Assembly (NCBI GenBank): GCA_035602605.1
Contig: DATNLZ010000062.1
Location: forward strand, 1 to 64,000
DNA length: 64,000 nucleotides
Origin: DASQHY01 sp035602605
GTDB taxonomy: Bacteria; Acidobacteriota; Terriglobia; Acidiferrales; UBA7541
Reading direction: 5' to 3'
Of this stretch, positions 54,603 through 62,561 are shown piece by piece; position 1 is the stretch's first letter, and every line of letters begins with the position of its first letter. Position numbers and translations under genes: made by a program. Below the pieces are notes generated by a model. It did no database searches. It was not told the DNA's origin and worked only from the letters and a program-made list of their open reading frames with translations.

Positions 54603-55358
54603 CTACCGAGCCATCCAGCCGCCATCCACCACCAGAATGTGACCATTGACGAAATCTGACGCAGGGGAGGCGAGGAAAATCACTGCGCCAACTAGATCCT
54701 CAGGTGTGCCCCACCTCTGGGCTGGTACGCGGCCGGTAATTTCTCGCGAACGGGCAGGATCATCGTGAAGTGATTGCGTCATTTCCGTCAGGATATAACC
54801 GGGGGCGATGGCGTTCACATTGACCTTAAACTGAGCCCACTCGTTTGCCAGTGCTTTGGTCACCTGCGCCACGCCGCCCTTGCTTGCAGCATAGGCAGGC
54901 ACGTTGATCCCGCCGGAGAAGCTTACGATCGAGGCCACATTGATAATCTTGCCGCTTCCCTGCTCAATCATGTGGCGTCCGGCTTCCTGGCACATGCGGA
55001 AAAGCGCGGTGAGGTTCAGGCTGATCACTTTATCCCAGTCTGCTTCCGCAAAGTGGGCAGCTGGCGTACGGATAGTCATGCCCGCACTGTTCACCAGGAT
55101 GTCTATCCGCCCCCAACGCTTCACTACGCAATCGACCGTCTGGGCAAGAAAGCCCGTGTCGCACAGATCGCCTTGAAGGGGCAAGCATTCCCGGCCAAAA
55201 GCCCGGATCTGATCGCATGTATCTGTCGGATTTCGAGTACGCCCGAGTACGGCGACGTTTGCTCCCGCTTCTGCCAGGCCAATTGCCGCAGCTCGACCGA
55301 TTCCCGTCGTCGCGCCAGTAACAATCGCCGTTTTCCCGTCCACACGAAATCTGTTCAT
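54603..55358 (-). CDS. short-chain dehydrogenase, 2-deoxy-gluconate 3-dehydrogenase (KduD)-like
   Basis: 251 aa SDR: VTGATTGIGRAAAIGLAEAG, NSAGMTIRTP, IINVASIVSF with catalytic Ser, and YAASKGGVAQVTKALANEW with Tyr and Lys. The C-terminal block (VNVNAIAPGYILTEMTQSL, RVPAQRWGTPEDLVGAVIFLASPASDFVNG, VVDGGWMAR) resembles KduD/gluconate 5-dehydrogenases more than other SDRs. Expected role: NAD(P)-dependent oxidation of a keto-deoxy or aldonic acid. It lies after the cupin pseudogene in the minus-strand run of 2-hydroxyacid dehydrogenase, Tat hydrolase 3 and HyuB. Confidence 0.85.
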   Translation of the reverse strand: MNRFRVDGKTAIVTGATTGIGRAAAIGLAEAGANVAVLGRTRNPTDTCDQIRAFGRECLPLQGDLCDTGFLAQTVDCVVKRWGRIDILVNSAGMTIRTPAAHFAEADWDKVISLNLTALFRMCQEAGRHMIEQGSGKIINVASIVSFSGGINVPAYAASKGGVAQVTKALANEWAQFKVNVNAIAPGYILTEMTQSLHDDPARSREITGRVPAQRWGTPEDLVGAVIFLASPASDFVNGHILVVDGGWMAR

Positions 55359-55444
55359 CGCTTCGATCGGTTCACTTTGCGGCCTTCAGCGTTGCCGGGC
55401 CTGTTGGCGAGACGGCTCGCTTCCCGCATGCACCTAAATCATCA

Positions 55445-55690
55445 CCGTCCGTTTGACGACTCGTTCAGAAACCGTGTGGTTCCCCCTCGGAACAAATGCG
55501 GTGTCGTACCCGCTCAACCTGTAGCGGGCGACCTGCCACCTCGCAAATCGCTTCGCCTTCCACGATCGTAATCGGCGTCAAACTCGTGAGTATGGCAAGG
55601 CAACGAGGTGCCCGGCTGAAATACGACCTCGCCTGAGGCAGACGCTTGCGCGCGCCCGGAAGTAATCTGCTGGTCACTGCAAGAACCTCC
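55445..55690 (-). pseudogene. decayed cupin gene (copy of the bicupin second domain)
   Basis: Reading the minus strand, one frame gives SDQQITSGRAQAS then GEVVFQPGTSLPCHTHEFD. A shifted frame gives ITIVEGEAICEVAGR, and a third gives YRLSGYDTAFVP with a final HRFLNES. Each piece aligns in order with the intact cupin at 9649-10506 (SEQIVSGQREPSP, QPGSSLPCHIHDFD, ITIVEGEATCEVAGR, YRLSGCDTAFVP, HRFLNES). At least three frameshifts and an internal deletion joining the N-terminus to the second cupin domain have destroyed it. A good AGGAGG remains upstream but no in-frame start. Confidence 0.75.
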
Positions 55691-55698
55691 TGCCTCGA

Positions 55699-56736
55699 TC
55701 AGTTGCTCGCCAGTGGGCTGTGCCGCAGTTTGCCCTGGATGACGTTTACAAGCCGACGCCCGGAGGCTAGGCGATCGATGTTGCCCGCTATCGCTTGGAA
55801 TCGTTCTTCGAACGTTCCCCGTGTCCACCCGGCAATGTGCGGAGTCATGATCACATTCTGCAGTTTTTCAAAGGCATAGCGGGAGGGCGTTCGCGCGCGT
55901 CGACCCGTGGGATGACGGTACCAAACGTCGAGAGCGGCGCCTCGAATGCGGCGCGCCCGCAAAGCGCGATACAGCGCCACTTCGTCAACGATCATTGCGC
56001 GCGCGACATTAATAAGGACGGCACTGCGCTTCATCCAACCGAATTCCCGGTGTCCAATCAGCCCGCGCGTAGCATCGTTTAACGGACATGCCAGCACAAT
56101 GTAGTCACACTCTCGCAGAAGATCCCGTAAACCTGCGGGGCCAAGCCAGGAATCAATCGTGTTGGGCTTGTCGGCTCGTGGCCGAGCGCTTAGCGCCCAG
56201 ATCTTCATGCCAAAGATCTTGGCTCGGAGTGCTACCTCCTGCCCGATGTGACCAAATCCGATAATTCCTAGAGTTTTCCCCCTGATTTCGTCAACCGGAG
56301 GATCTCCCCAGATCCAGCTTCCCCGCCACGCTCCCTTGCGAAATTGTCTATCCATTCCCAGCAAGTTCCGGCTGAGCGCCAGCATCGTCATCAAAATGTA
56401 TTCGGCCACAGCCGGCCCGTGGAAATACACATTCGCGACGGTGGTATCAGCAGAAAGCGCCTGCAAACACAAGCTGTCGACACCCGCGCCAACAGCGTGG
56501 AGCACCTTCAATTTTCGGGCCGCGCGCACCATGCTTTCCGTGAAGTACTGGGCCACCACAACGTCGGCATCGGCCACTTGCTTTCGAACGGTCGCATCCT
56601 CCCGGAGACGCGGAAAGGTCCGAAAAGTACACGGGCTCACCGTGTGCTTGCGGATTTGGTCCAAACCACCCGAGGGAACAGGTCCTACGAGCGCGACCAC
56701 CAGTCTAACGCCCAATTGCCTCACGTTCATGCGCAT
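55699..56736 (-). CDS. D-2-hydroxyacid dehydrogenase family protein (NAD-dependent)
   Basis: 345 aa. The nucleotide-binding motif is GKTLGIIGFGHIGQEVALRAKIFG, followed by ALSARPRADKP. Catalytic residues fall in NVARAMIVDEVAL (Arg), a later acidic segment and HIAGWTRGTFEERF (His). Starts at 56736 or 56730 are both ATG, with no clear ribosome-binding site. It begins 18 bp after the stop of Tat hydrolase 3 and is probably co-transcribed with it. Expected role: interconversion of a D-2-hydroxyacid (or glyoxylate/hydroxypyruvate) with the 2-oxoacid. Confidence 0.84.
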   Translation of the reverse strand: MRMNVRQLGVRLVVALVGPVPSGGLDQIRKHTVSPCTFRTFPRLREDATVRKQVADADVVVAQYFTESMVRAARKLKVLHAVGAGVDSLCLQALSADTTVANVYFHGPAVAEYILMTMLALSRNLLGMDRQFRKGAWRGSWIWGDPPVDEIRGKTLGIIGFGHIGQEVALRAKIFGMKIWALSARPRADKPNTIDSWLGPAGLRDLLRECDYIVLACPLNDATRGLIGHREFGWMKRSAVLINVARAMIVDEVALYRALRARRIRGAALDVWYRHPTGRRARTPSRYAFEKLQNVIMTPHIAGWTRGTFEERFQAIAGNIDRLASGRRLVNVIQGKLRHSPLASN

Positions 56737-56754
56737 TTCAAAAGCCCAGCCGAC

Positions 56755-58902
56755 CTACGCGCCGAAAGTTTGAGTTACTTTCGTAGGCTCCGCGAGCTCA
56801 GCAAGGGTAGCGATGTCAACAAACTTGTAAAGGTCCAAGCAAAAAAGATCGGGCGCTTCCTGGTAACGAACAAACTTTTCAAGCAGGTGATTAAAGCTCT
56901 TCATCCCCTCACGAGTTGAAAGCTCCGAAAACTTTGTCGGCTCGAGAGCGGAAGCAACTAGCCCAGTTACCTGGTTTCGAATGCCGACAGTTTCGACGCT
57001 TATCGCTTCGGACGTACCGTGCGCGCCCACCCAATTTCCCGTGGCGATCAATTGTGCCGCCTGCAGGCCCAGCGGGCGGTCTCCTGAGGCTGACAGTAGC
57101 AGGCCATAGATTGCCGAGGGCGGCCGTGTTTCCAGCCAGTTGATCACTCCGGGCATCTGCTTCGGTTTTGTCAAAATTTCCCTGTAAACGGCCGGAACAT
57201 GTACCGGTTCAGTCTTCGGATGGTCGGGGGAAGCGTCCCCGGTGAAGATGAGGTTAACCGCCACGACCTGTTCGCCGTGAGCAATACGCGATGCCAAGGA
57301 TTGGTCATGTGAATCGCCGGAGAATTGATCGGAGAGCATCTGCAATGTAACGGCGCGCATACCTCCATCGTCCAGTAGCAACGTCGTGCGTGTCGTCTTT
57401 TCCGACGCGGCAGGTTTTAACCACACTGCGGTTGCACTCAGGCCATTGTTGAACTGCAGGCGGTAGGCCATGGCCGCAACTACTTTATTGCGCGTGCTGT
57501 ATTCCTGCCACGCATGCTTGAGCGCCACCGGTTTGTAGCGCACAACATCTCTCAGTCGCTCCCTCGAACTACGCGCCCATTCGCGCCTCGCGGCGGCTTG
57601 CTTGGGTGGCGACGGGCGTTCGGTCGCGGCGGCCAGCTTCTTCGCCAAGGCGAGTATGTCGAGGTTGTCCTTGGGTAATCCCACCACGAGCTGGTCCTGC
57701 GTCTTTACTTCTCCGTCGACCGGTACTTCACGTTCCACGACAGGCATATGGAAGTGCTTCGTGAAGAACGCGTACGACTGCTGGCGATTGTCGAGCTGGT
57801 AATTGTGCGTGCCCGGATCGACGTTTTCGTAAAATCTCAGATTGTCGTCTTTTCCATACAATTTGTAATACGGCCTCACCTCGTCGTAGAGATGAAGCTT
57901 TTGCAGTGGCGCGCGCAGGCCGTACTCGTCGGTTGCCCCGTAGATCAACAGCAGAGGGCGAGGTGCGACCATGGCCGTCAAAGTCGAGTAGTCTCCGTCA
58001 ACAAAGAGGTCGTGCGGGTGGTACTCCATGTCGCCGACATCGGAATTACGTTCGATCGCGGAAGTGAAGGAGAAATACCCCGCGACCGGCACGGCCGCAG
58101 CGACACGCTCATCAAGAGCAGCAATGGTGATGCTCTGCCAGGCGCCTCCGGACAATCCGGTAACGCCAATTCGCTTGGCATCGACCTTGGGATGTGCTGA
58201 AAGATAATCGACCCCTTTACGTATGGCCAGGTAAAAGAGCCCTGTGGCGCTCGCACCCACCAGGTTGAGGTGACCGCCCGTCCAGTGGTTATTCTCCGGG
58301 ATGGCCATCTCTCCCATGCCCAGCCACTCCAGGCTCAGCGCGTACATTCCCTGGAGCGCGTTGTTGATGCACCGTTTCTGCTTGTACTCCGCAGCTTTTC
58401 CGTTGGGAGCATGGCCGTTCAGATTGATCGTGGCCGGAGCTCTGCTATTCGCATTCTCGGGTTCGTACAGGAGTGCAGTAGTGGAAAAGCCAGGCACGAT
58501 CTCGTACCGCAGTTTGCGGAGACGATATCCCTTCCCTGCCGGGATAAGTCCCAGGTCCTCAAATCTGGGCGGTGCGTTCACCCAGTCTTTTGGCCATCCA
58601 TGAAAAATGACGTCGTCCAGCAGGTGCTTGCGCAATCGTTTCTGTTGCGCCGTCCAATCGGCCGCCGTCTTGGCGGCAGGAAGCGGCGGAACACGCTTCA
58701 TCAGATACTCGCGCACTTGGAACTCGACAACTTCCGGCGTCTGTATTGGCACCTTGAGCAGAGTGGCGCCCGATGTGTCCGGGGTGGTCTGCTGCGCATT
58801 GGGCAACTGCGTGATTACTGCCGCCGGGCTGACAACTGTCGCCCCGGCCAGAATAGTGGCAGTCTGCAAGAAACCACGACGACTCACATCCGTGTTCGAC
58901 AT
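56755..58902 (-). CDS. Tat-exported alpha/beta-hydrolase (paralogue 3 of 3)
   Basis: 715 aa with Tat motif SRRGFLQTA and the same catalytic layout as the other two: GVTGLSGGAWQSI, YGATDEYGLRAP and DPGTHNYQLDNRQQSYAFF. It keeps the full-length C-terminal region, longer than paralogue 1 in the segment with LLDDGGMRAVTLQMLSDQFSG. AGAGGA precedes ATG 58902. It lies 47 bp downstream of the solitary hyuB and 18 bp upstream of the 2-hydroxyacid dehydrogenase gene, so here the hydrolase is embedded in an operon, which could help identify its substrate. Confidence 0.86.
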   Translation of the reverse strand: MSNTDVSRRGFLQTATILAGATVVSPAAVITQLPNAQQTTPDTSGATLLKVPIQTPEVVEFQVREYLMKRVPPLPAAKTAADWTAQQKRLRKHLLDDVIFHGWPKDWVNAPPRFEDLGLIPAGKGYRLRKLRYEIVPGFSTTALLYEPENANSRAPATINLNGHAPNGKAAEYKQKRCINNALQGMYALSLEWLGMGEMAIPENNHWTGGHLNLVGASATGLFYLAIRKGVDYLSAHPKVDAKRIGVTGLSGGAWQSITIAALDERVAAAVPVAGYFSFTSAIERNSDVGDMEYHPHDLFVDGDYSTLTAMVAPRPLLLIYGATDEYGLRAPLQKLHLYDEVRPYYKLYGKDDNLRFYENVDPGTHNYQLDNRQQSYAFFTKHFHMPVVEREVPVDGEVKTQDQLVVGLPKDNLDILALAKKLAAATERPSPPKQAAARREWARSSRERLRDVVRYKPVALKHAWQEYSTRNKVVAAMAYRLQFNNGLSATAVWLKPAASEKTTRTTLLLDDGGMRAVTLQMLSDQFSGDSHDQSLASRIAHGEQVVAVNLIFTGDASPDHPKTEPVHVPAVYREILTKPKQMPGVINWLETRPPSAIYGLLLSASGDRPLGLQAAQLIATGNWVGAHGTSEAISVETVGIRNQVTGLVASALEPTKFSELSTREGMKSFNHLLEKFVRYQEAPDLFCLDLYKFVDIATLAELAEPTKVTQTFGA

Positions 58903-58949
58903 GTTTTTTTCCTCTAAGCCCGTTGGTCGGGGTTAATGTCCTGCTGTGA

Positions 58950-60656
58950 TCACTGCCCGATAGAAGTTCCGGGAATGCAACTGCTCGGCAGCCCATAGCA
59001 GCCCGCCCGGTTCTCACTAACCTTTCCCTCGCGCACATCACGAATGACGAGTTCAGGATTCCGCTCTGCGGGAGGTCCGTATCCTCCCCCGCCCGGACTT
59101 TCGATCCGGACGATTTGTCCCACCTTGACTTGGATTGTTCCCTTCGATGGCATCTGGCTTGACGTCTCGCCGGATAACAGCAGGTAGCGGGCACAGCGCC
59201 CAGGTTCCCCACCAAATAGCCCATGGGCGGGGAACTTGGCACGATCAGCGAGTGTAGTAAACACAACATCGTGATCTACGAATACGTACTCACGGCATAT
59301 GCCTAGCCCGCCGCGCGTGCGACCCGGGCCATCCGAATCGGGAACCAGGCAGTACCGCGGAATCCGAACCGGATAGTTCAATTCCGTTTCCTCGACGGGA
59401 GCGTTCTGCGTGTTCTGAAAATGCGTCTGAACGGCGTCCGGGCCATCCGATTCCAGTCGGGCTCCATAGCCGCCCGCAATCGTCTCGTAGAAGCAGTAAT
59501 ACTCGTTGCTACGGGGATCCTTGCCGCCGAACCCAACCTGGCAAACCGTACCCTTCGTTCCCGCCGGAACCCTGTCCGGCATGGCCTCGGACAGCGCCTG
59601 GAAAAGTAACTCGCAAATGCGCATCGACACTTCCCAGCCCCCGACAATGGCCGTGGGATGGGTAGCGTTAACAGCGGAACCCTCAGGCGCGACGACGCGA
59701 ATCGGTCGGTAGAAACCTTCATTCAACGGGATATCGGGGTCCGTGAGGCATTTCAACACGTATACACACGCGGTAAAGGTCTGCGTTAGATTGCAGTTCA
59801 TCGGAGCGGAACGCTGCTCGTCTGTTCCGGAAAAATCGAATGTCACGCTTTCTTCGTCGACCGTCACGGTGGCCCGGAGTTGCACAGGCTGTGGGCTGAT
59901 GCCGTCGTCGTCCAGTTTGTCCTCGGCTGCGTAGGTGCCCCGCGGGAGCTTAAGCAGCTCGGCGCGCAGAAGTCGTTCGCTGTATTCAATGAGCCGGTCG
60001 ACGTAGAAGGTGATCGTTTCGATGCCAAATCGTTCGGCAAGATGCGTCAGCCGGCGTACTCCCATCTCATTCGCTAGCACCTGTGCGCGAAGATCGCCAG
60101 CCACCTCTTTTTTCGCTCGGACGTTCGCCAGAACCATCTTGAGAAGGTCATCGACGATTCGCCCCTGGGACACGATTTTTATGACGGGCAAAATGAGTCC
60201 TTCCTGATAAATCTCGCGAAACACTCCGATGCTGGCCGGTGCTCCCCCGCCGACGTCAACATGATGACAAGCGTTGGCAACATAGCCCTGCAGCTTCCCA
60301 TCCACGTAAAACGGGGAGATGAGGAAAATGTCGTTCAGATGGCTGGCTTGGCGGTGCGGGTCGTTCACCATGAGAGCATCGCCCGGATGCAGGTTTTCAG
60401 GGCCATACTCGGCTACCGCGCGAGGCACGATGCGCCCGATTGTTACCAGGTGAGCTGGCTGGCAGAACGCCTGGGCCACCATTCTTCCTTGCGCATCTAC
60501 AAAGCCGGAAGAATAGTCGAGGCGGGTTTTTACATTGGTAGAGTAGGCGGTTCTCTGCAGACACGCCGACATCTCCTCGGTCGCTTCGACGAGCGCGTTG
60601 CGTATCACTTCGAACAGGATAGGGTCGATTTGCTTTTCAGTAGCAAGTGTTTCCAT
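58950..60656 (-). CDS. solitary hydantoinase/oxoprolinase subunit B (HyuB) with altered C-terminus
   Basis: 568 aa from ATG 60656 (GAAGG upstream). A longer open frame upstream has low-complexity Arg-rich sequence and overlaps the MFS gene, so I reject it. It is clearly paralogous to hyuB at 46547-48301 (DPILFEVIRNALVEATEEMS, DPHRQASHLNDIF, NACHHVDVGGGAP, FDFSGTDEQRSAPMNCNLTQ). After VREGKVSENRA the C-terminus diverges into a short unrelated tail (GCYGLPSSC...), about 17 residues shorter than its paralogue. No HyuA gene adjoins it. It could borrow the HyuA encoded at 48298-50409, or be a product of a deletion that removed its own HyuA. Confidence 0.83.
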   Translation of the reverse strand: METLATEKQIDPILFEVIRNALVEATEEMSACLQRTAYSTNVKTRLDYSSGFVDAQGRMVAQAFCQPAHLVTIGRIVPRAVAEYGPENLHPGDALMVNDPHRQASHLNDIFLISPFYVDGKLQGYVANACHHVDVGGGAPASIGVFREIYQEGLILPVIKIVSQGRIVDDLLKMVLANVRAKKEVAGDLRAQVLANEMGVRRLTHLAERFGIETITFYVDRLIEYSERLLRAELLKLPRGTYAAEDKLDDDGISPQPVQLRATVTVDEESVTFDFSGTDEQRSAPMNCNLTQTFTACVYVLKCLTDPDIPLNEGFYRPIRVVAPEGSAVNATHPTAIVGGWEVSMRICELLFQALSEAMPDRVPAGTKGTVCQVGFGGKDPRSNEYYCFYETIAGGYGARLESDGPDAVQTHFQNTQNAPVEETELNYPVRIPRYCLVPDSDGPGRTRGGLGICREYVFVDHDVVFTTLADRAKFPAHGLFGGEPGRCARYLLLSGETSSQMPSKGTIQVKVGQIVRIESPGGGGYGPPAERNPELVIRDVREGKVSENRAGCYGLPSSCIPGTSIGQ

Positions 60657-60724
60657 GGGACCTTCGACCGCAAACTCAAGATCAACATTGTCGCAAAACG
60701 TCGGCAAGGGACCTGGATCGAGCC

Positions 60725-61957
60725 CTAGGCCGGTTGTAGATCGGTCGGCTGCGGCGAAATCCCCAGCCATAACGCCGCTGCGACCAAAGCGACTCCGGCG
60801 GCAACATATAACGCGTTTTCCCATCCGATGTGAACGGCGAGCACCGGAGTCAAAACGGGCGAAATCATTCCACCGACATTGCTTCCGCAGTTCATCACGC
60901 CGCCACCGGTGCCGCTGCGTGGCCCCGCCAGCTCCATCATGGCCGCCCAGAACGGGCCTTCCACACAAAGCACCAAGGCGGTCGCCAAAGTCAGACATGC
61001 GACGGCCGTGTAAGCGTACTGGGCGCGTGCGCCGAACACTAGGAACACGGCCGAAAATGTCAGTCCGAATATCGGGACTGTCCGGCGTCCCCAGAGAGCG
61101 CCGGCGCGCCCGGCTATCAGTCGGTCGGAAACGACTCCCCCCAACGGAATAGAGATCATGGATAGCAGCCAGGGAAGGCTACTTAGCCATCCGGCCCGAA
61201 TCAGGTCAAAATGCCTCACTTGCACGAGGTACAGGTAAAACCAGAAAACGAAAATATAGCCAACGTATCCCTCCAACGTGTAGCTGAGCACTAAAAACGC
61301 AAAACTGCGGGACCGCAAAGGCGACCGGCCATCACGAACGACAGTAGGGTTTTCAGCGACGCTCGCGACAGTTTCCGTGTTACGCACGAAAGCCCAACTC
61401 ACAGCCGCAACAAAAGCCGGCAATGCCGAAACCATGAGTGCGAAGCGCCATCCCCAGTGAACCATGACACGCGACAGTAGCGCTGGAGCAATTGCCGAAC
61501 CTCCTCCAATCGCCGCCATCACAACACCATTCGCTAAGCCCTGGTTTGCCGGATGGATCCATCGCGAGATACCCTGAGCAGCAGCGGGAAATGTGGGAGC
61601 CTCGCCGATCCCCAGCAGAAATCGCAGCACGAGCAAGGCAATAAATCCCTCGCTTGCCGCCGTGGTCAGACGTATCGAGCCTAAAGCTGACATCAACAGG
61701 GTAGCCACGACCCACCAGGAGACGGCCCACACAAGAACGCGACGCGCTCCCCAGCGGTCAGATAAGGCGCCAGAAGGAATTTGAAACAGAGCATAACCGA
61801 GGACGAAAGCGCTGAACAGCCTCCCCATGTCTACTTGCGAGAATCCCAGCTCTCGCATCATCAAGGCGCCGACCACTGAGATATTTACGCGGCACAAGTA
61901 GCTTGCCGTAGCGGTCAGAAAAAGCAGTGCGACCAGCGCGTAAGGCTTGACGCTCAC
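60725..61957 (-). CDS. MFS transporter
   Basis: About 410 aa from GTG 61957 (VSVKPYALVALLF); the frame is open further upstream to 62095 through GTG codons but that extension is hydrophilic and has no ribosome-binding site, so the start is uncertain. It has about 12 membrane segments with SYLCRVNISVVGALMM in TM1 and GALSDRWGARRVL as motif A; the MRELGFSQVDMGRLFSAFVLGYALFQIPSG block is similar to the carrier at 30487-31752. Organic-anion import is the typical role. It lies 68 bp upstream of the solitary hyuB. Confidence 0.82.
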   Translation of the reverse strand: MSVKPYALVALLFLTATASYLCRVNISVVGALMMRELGFSQVDMGRLFSAFVLGYALFQIPSGALSDRWGARRVLVWAVSWWVVATLLMSALGSIRLTTAASEGFIALLVLRFLLGIGEAPTFPAAAQGISRWIHPANQGLANGVVMAAIGGGSAIAPALLSRVMVHWGWRFALMVSALPAFVAAVSWAFVRNTETVASVAENPTVVRDGRSPLRSRSFAFLVLSYTLEGYVGYIFVFWFYLYLVQVRHFDLIRAGWLSSLPWLLSMISIPLGGVVSDRLIAGRAGALWGRRTVPIFGLTFSAVFLVFGARAQYAYTAVACLTLATALVLCVEGPFWAAMMELAGPRSGTGGGVMNCGSNVGGMISPVLTPVLAVHIGWENALYVAAGVALVAAALWLGISPQPTDLQPA

Positions 61958-62561
61958 AATTCGGTCACAGCTCACTCCCGTGGGCCGGTGCAGGTGCTCC
62001 GCAGGTGTCCAAGCGTCTCCCACTGCGTCGGTTCCGACGGTGCGCCTTGTTTGCCCGGCGGTGCTGCTTGGTTCTGGGGCCTTCGTGCGGCGCACGTGCA
62101 GCGCATACTATGGAGCCTTCCCGATTGTGTCAAGATGATTTTCTCCTCGTTTCAGCCATGAAACAATGTGTATCAGATTTCGTCCTTTTTTGGATTTGCG
62201 CTTGCGCCAGTGTCGCCTATCACCAGTATGGGACACGGACCACGGCCACGTTGCCAAGTCTCGATTCGAGTTCCTATTGCTCGGCGGTTCAAGCAAACAG
62301 CGAAATCGACGTGCGAGACGCGCCAGAAGTCACCGCGAGCTGGACTTCCACGCCAATGGTTTGCGGTGTGAACCGGTCCAAATGAAGCTGCTAGAATCGC
62401 ATGGCAATCGCGCCAGTCACTTCGCGATCCCCGTTCGAGACGGCGGCCAGATCAAAGATGCAATGCTCATAGAATTAGAATTGTGATAGTAAATCGTAAA
62501 CTGGCACACCAATGATGGAGACTGCGCCTGAGGGACACCGCTGGTGGCACTTTCTGAGTGC
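61958..62561. other. intergenic region between MFS and hydrolase-like genes
   Basis: About 600 bp including the doubtful N-terminal extension of the MFS frame. Several overlapping short frames occur between 62096 and 62486 on both strands, none with family features. I see no palindrome or promoter I would defend. Confidence 0.35.

Noticed and set aside
58559..59269. 236-codon minus-strand frame across the hyuB/hydrolase junction
   Set aside because: It is a shifted frame of two well-supported genes with no family features of its own.
60657..60998. 114-residue N-terminal extension of the solitary HyuB frame
   Set aside because: It overlaps the 3' end of the MFS gene, is Arg-rich and unlike HyuB proteins; ATG 60656 has a ribosome-binding site and matches the paralogue's start.
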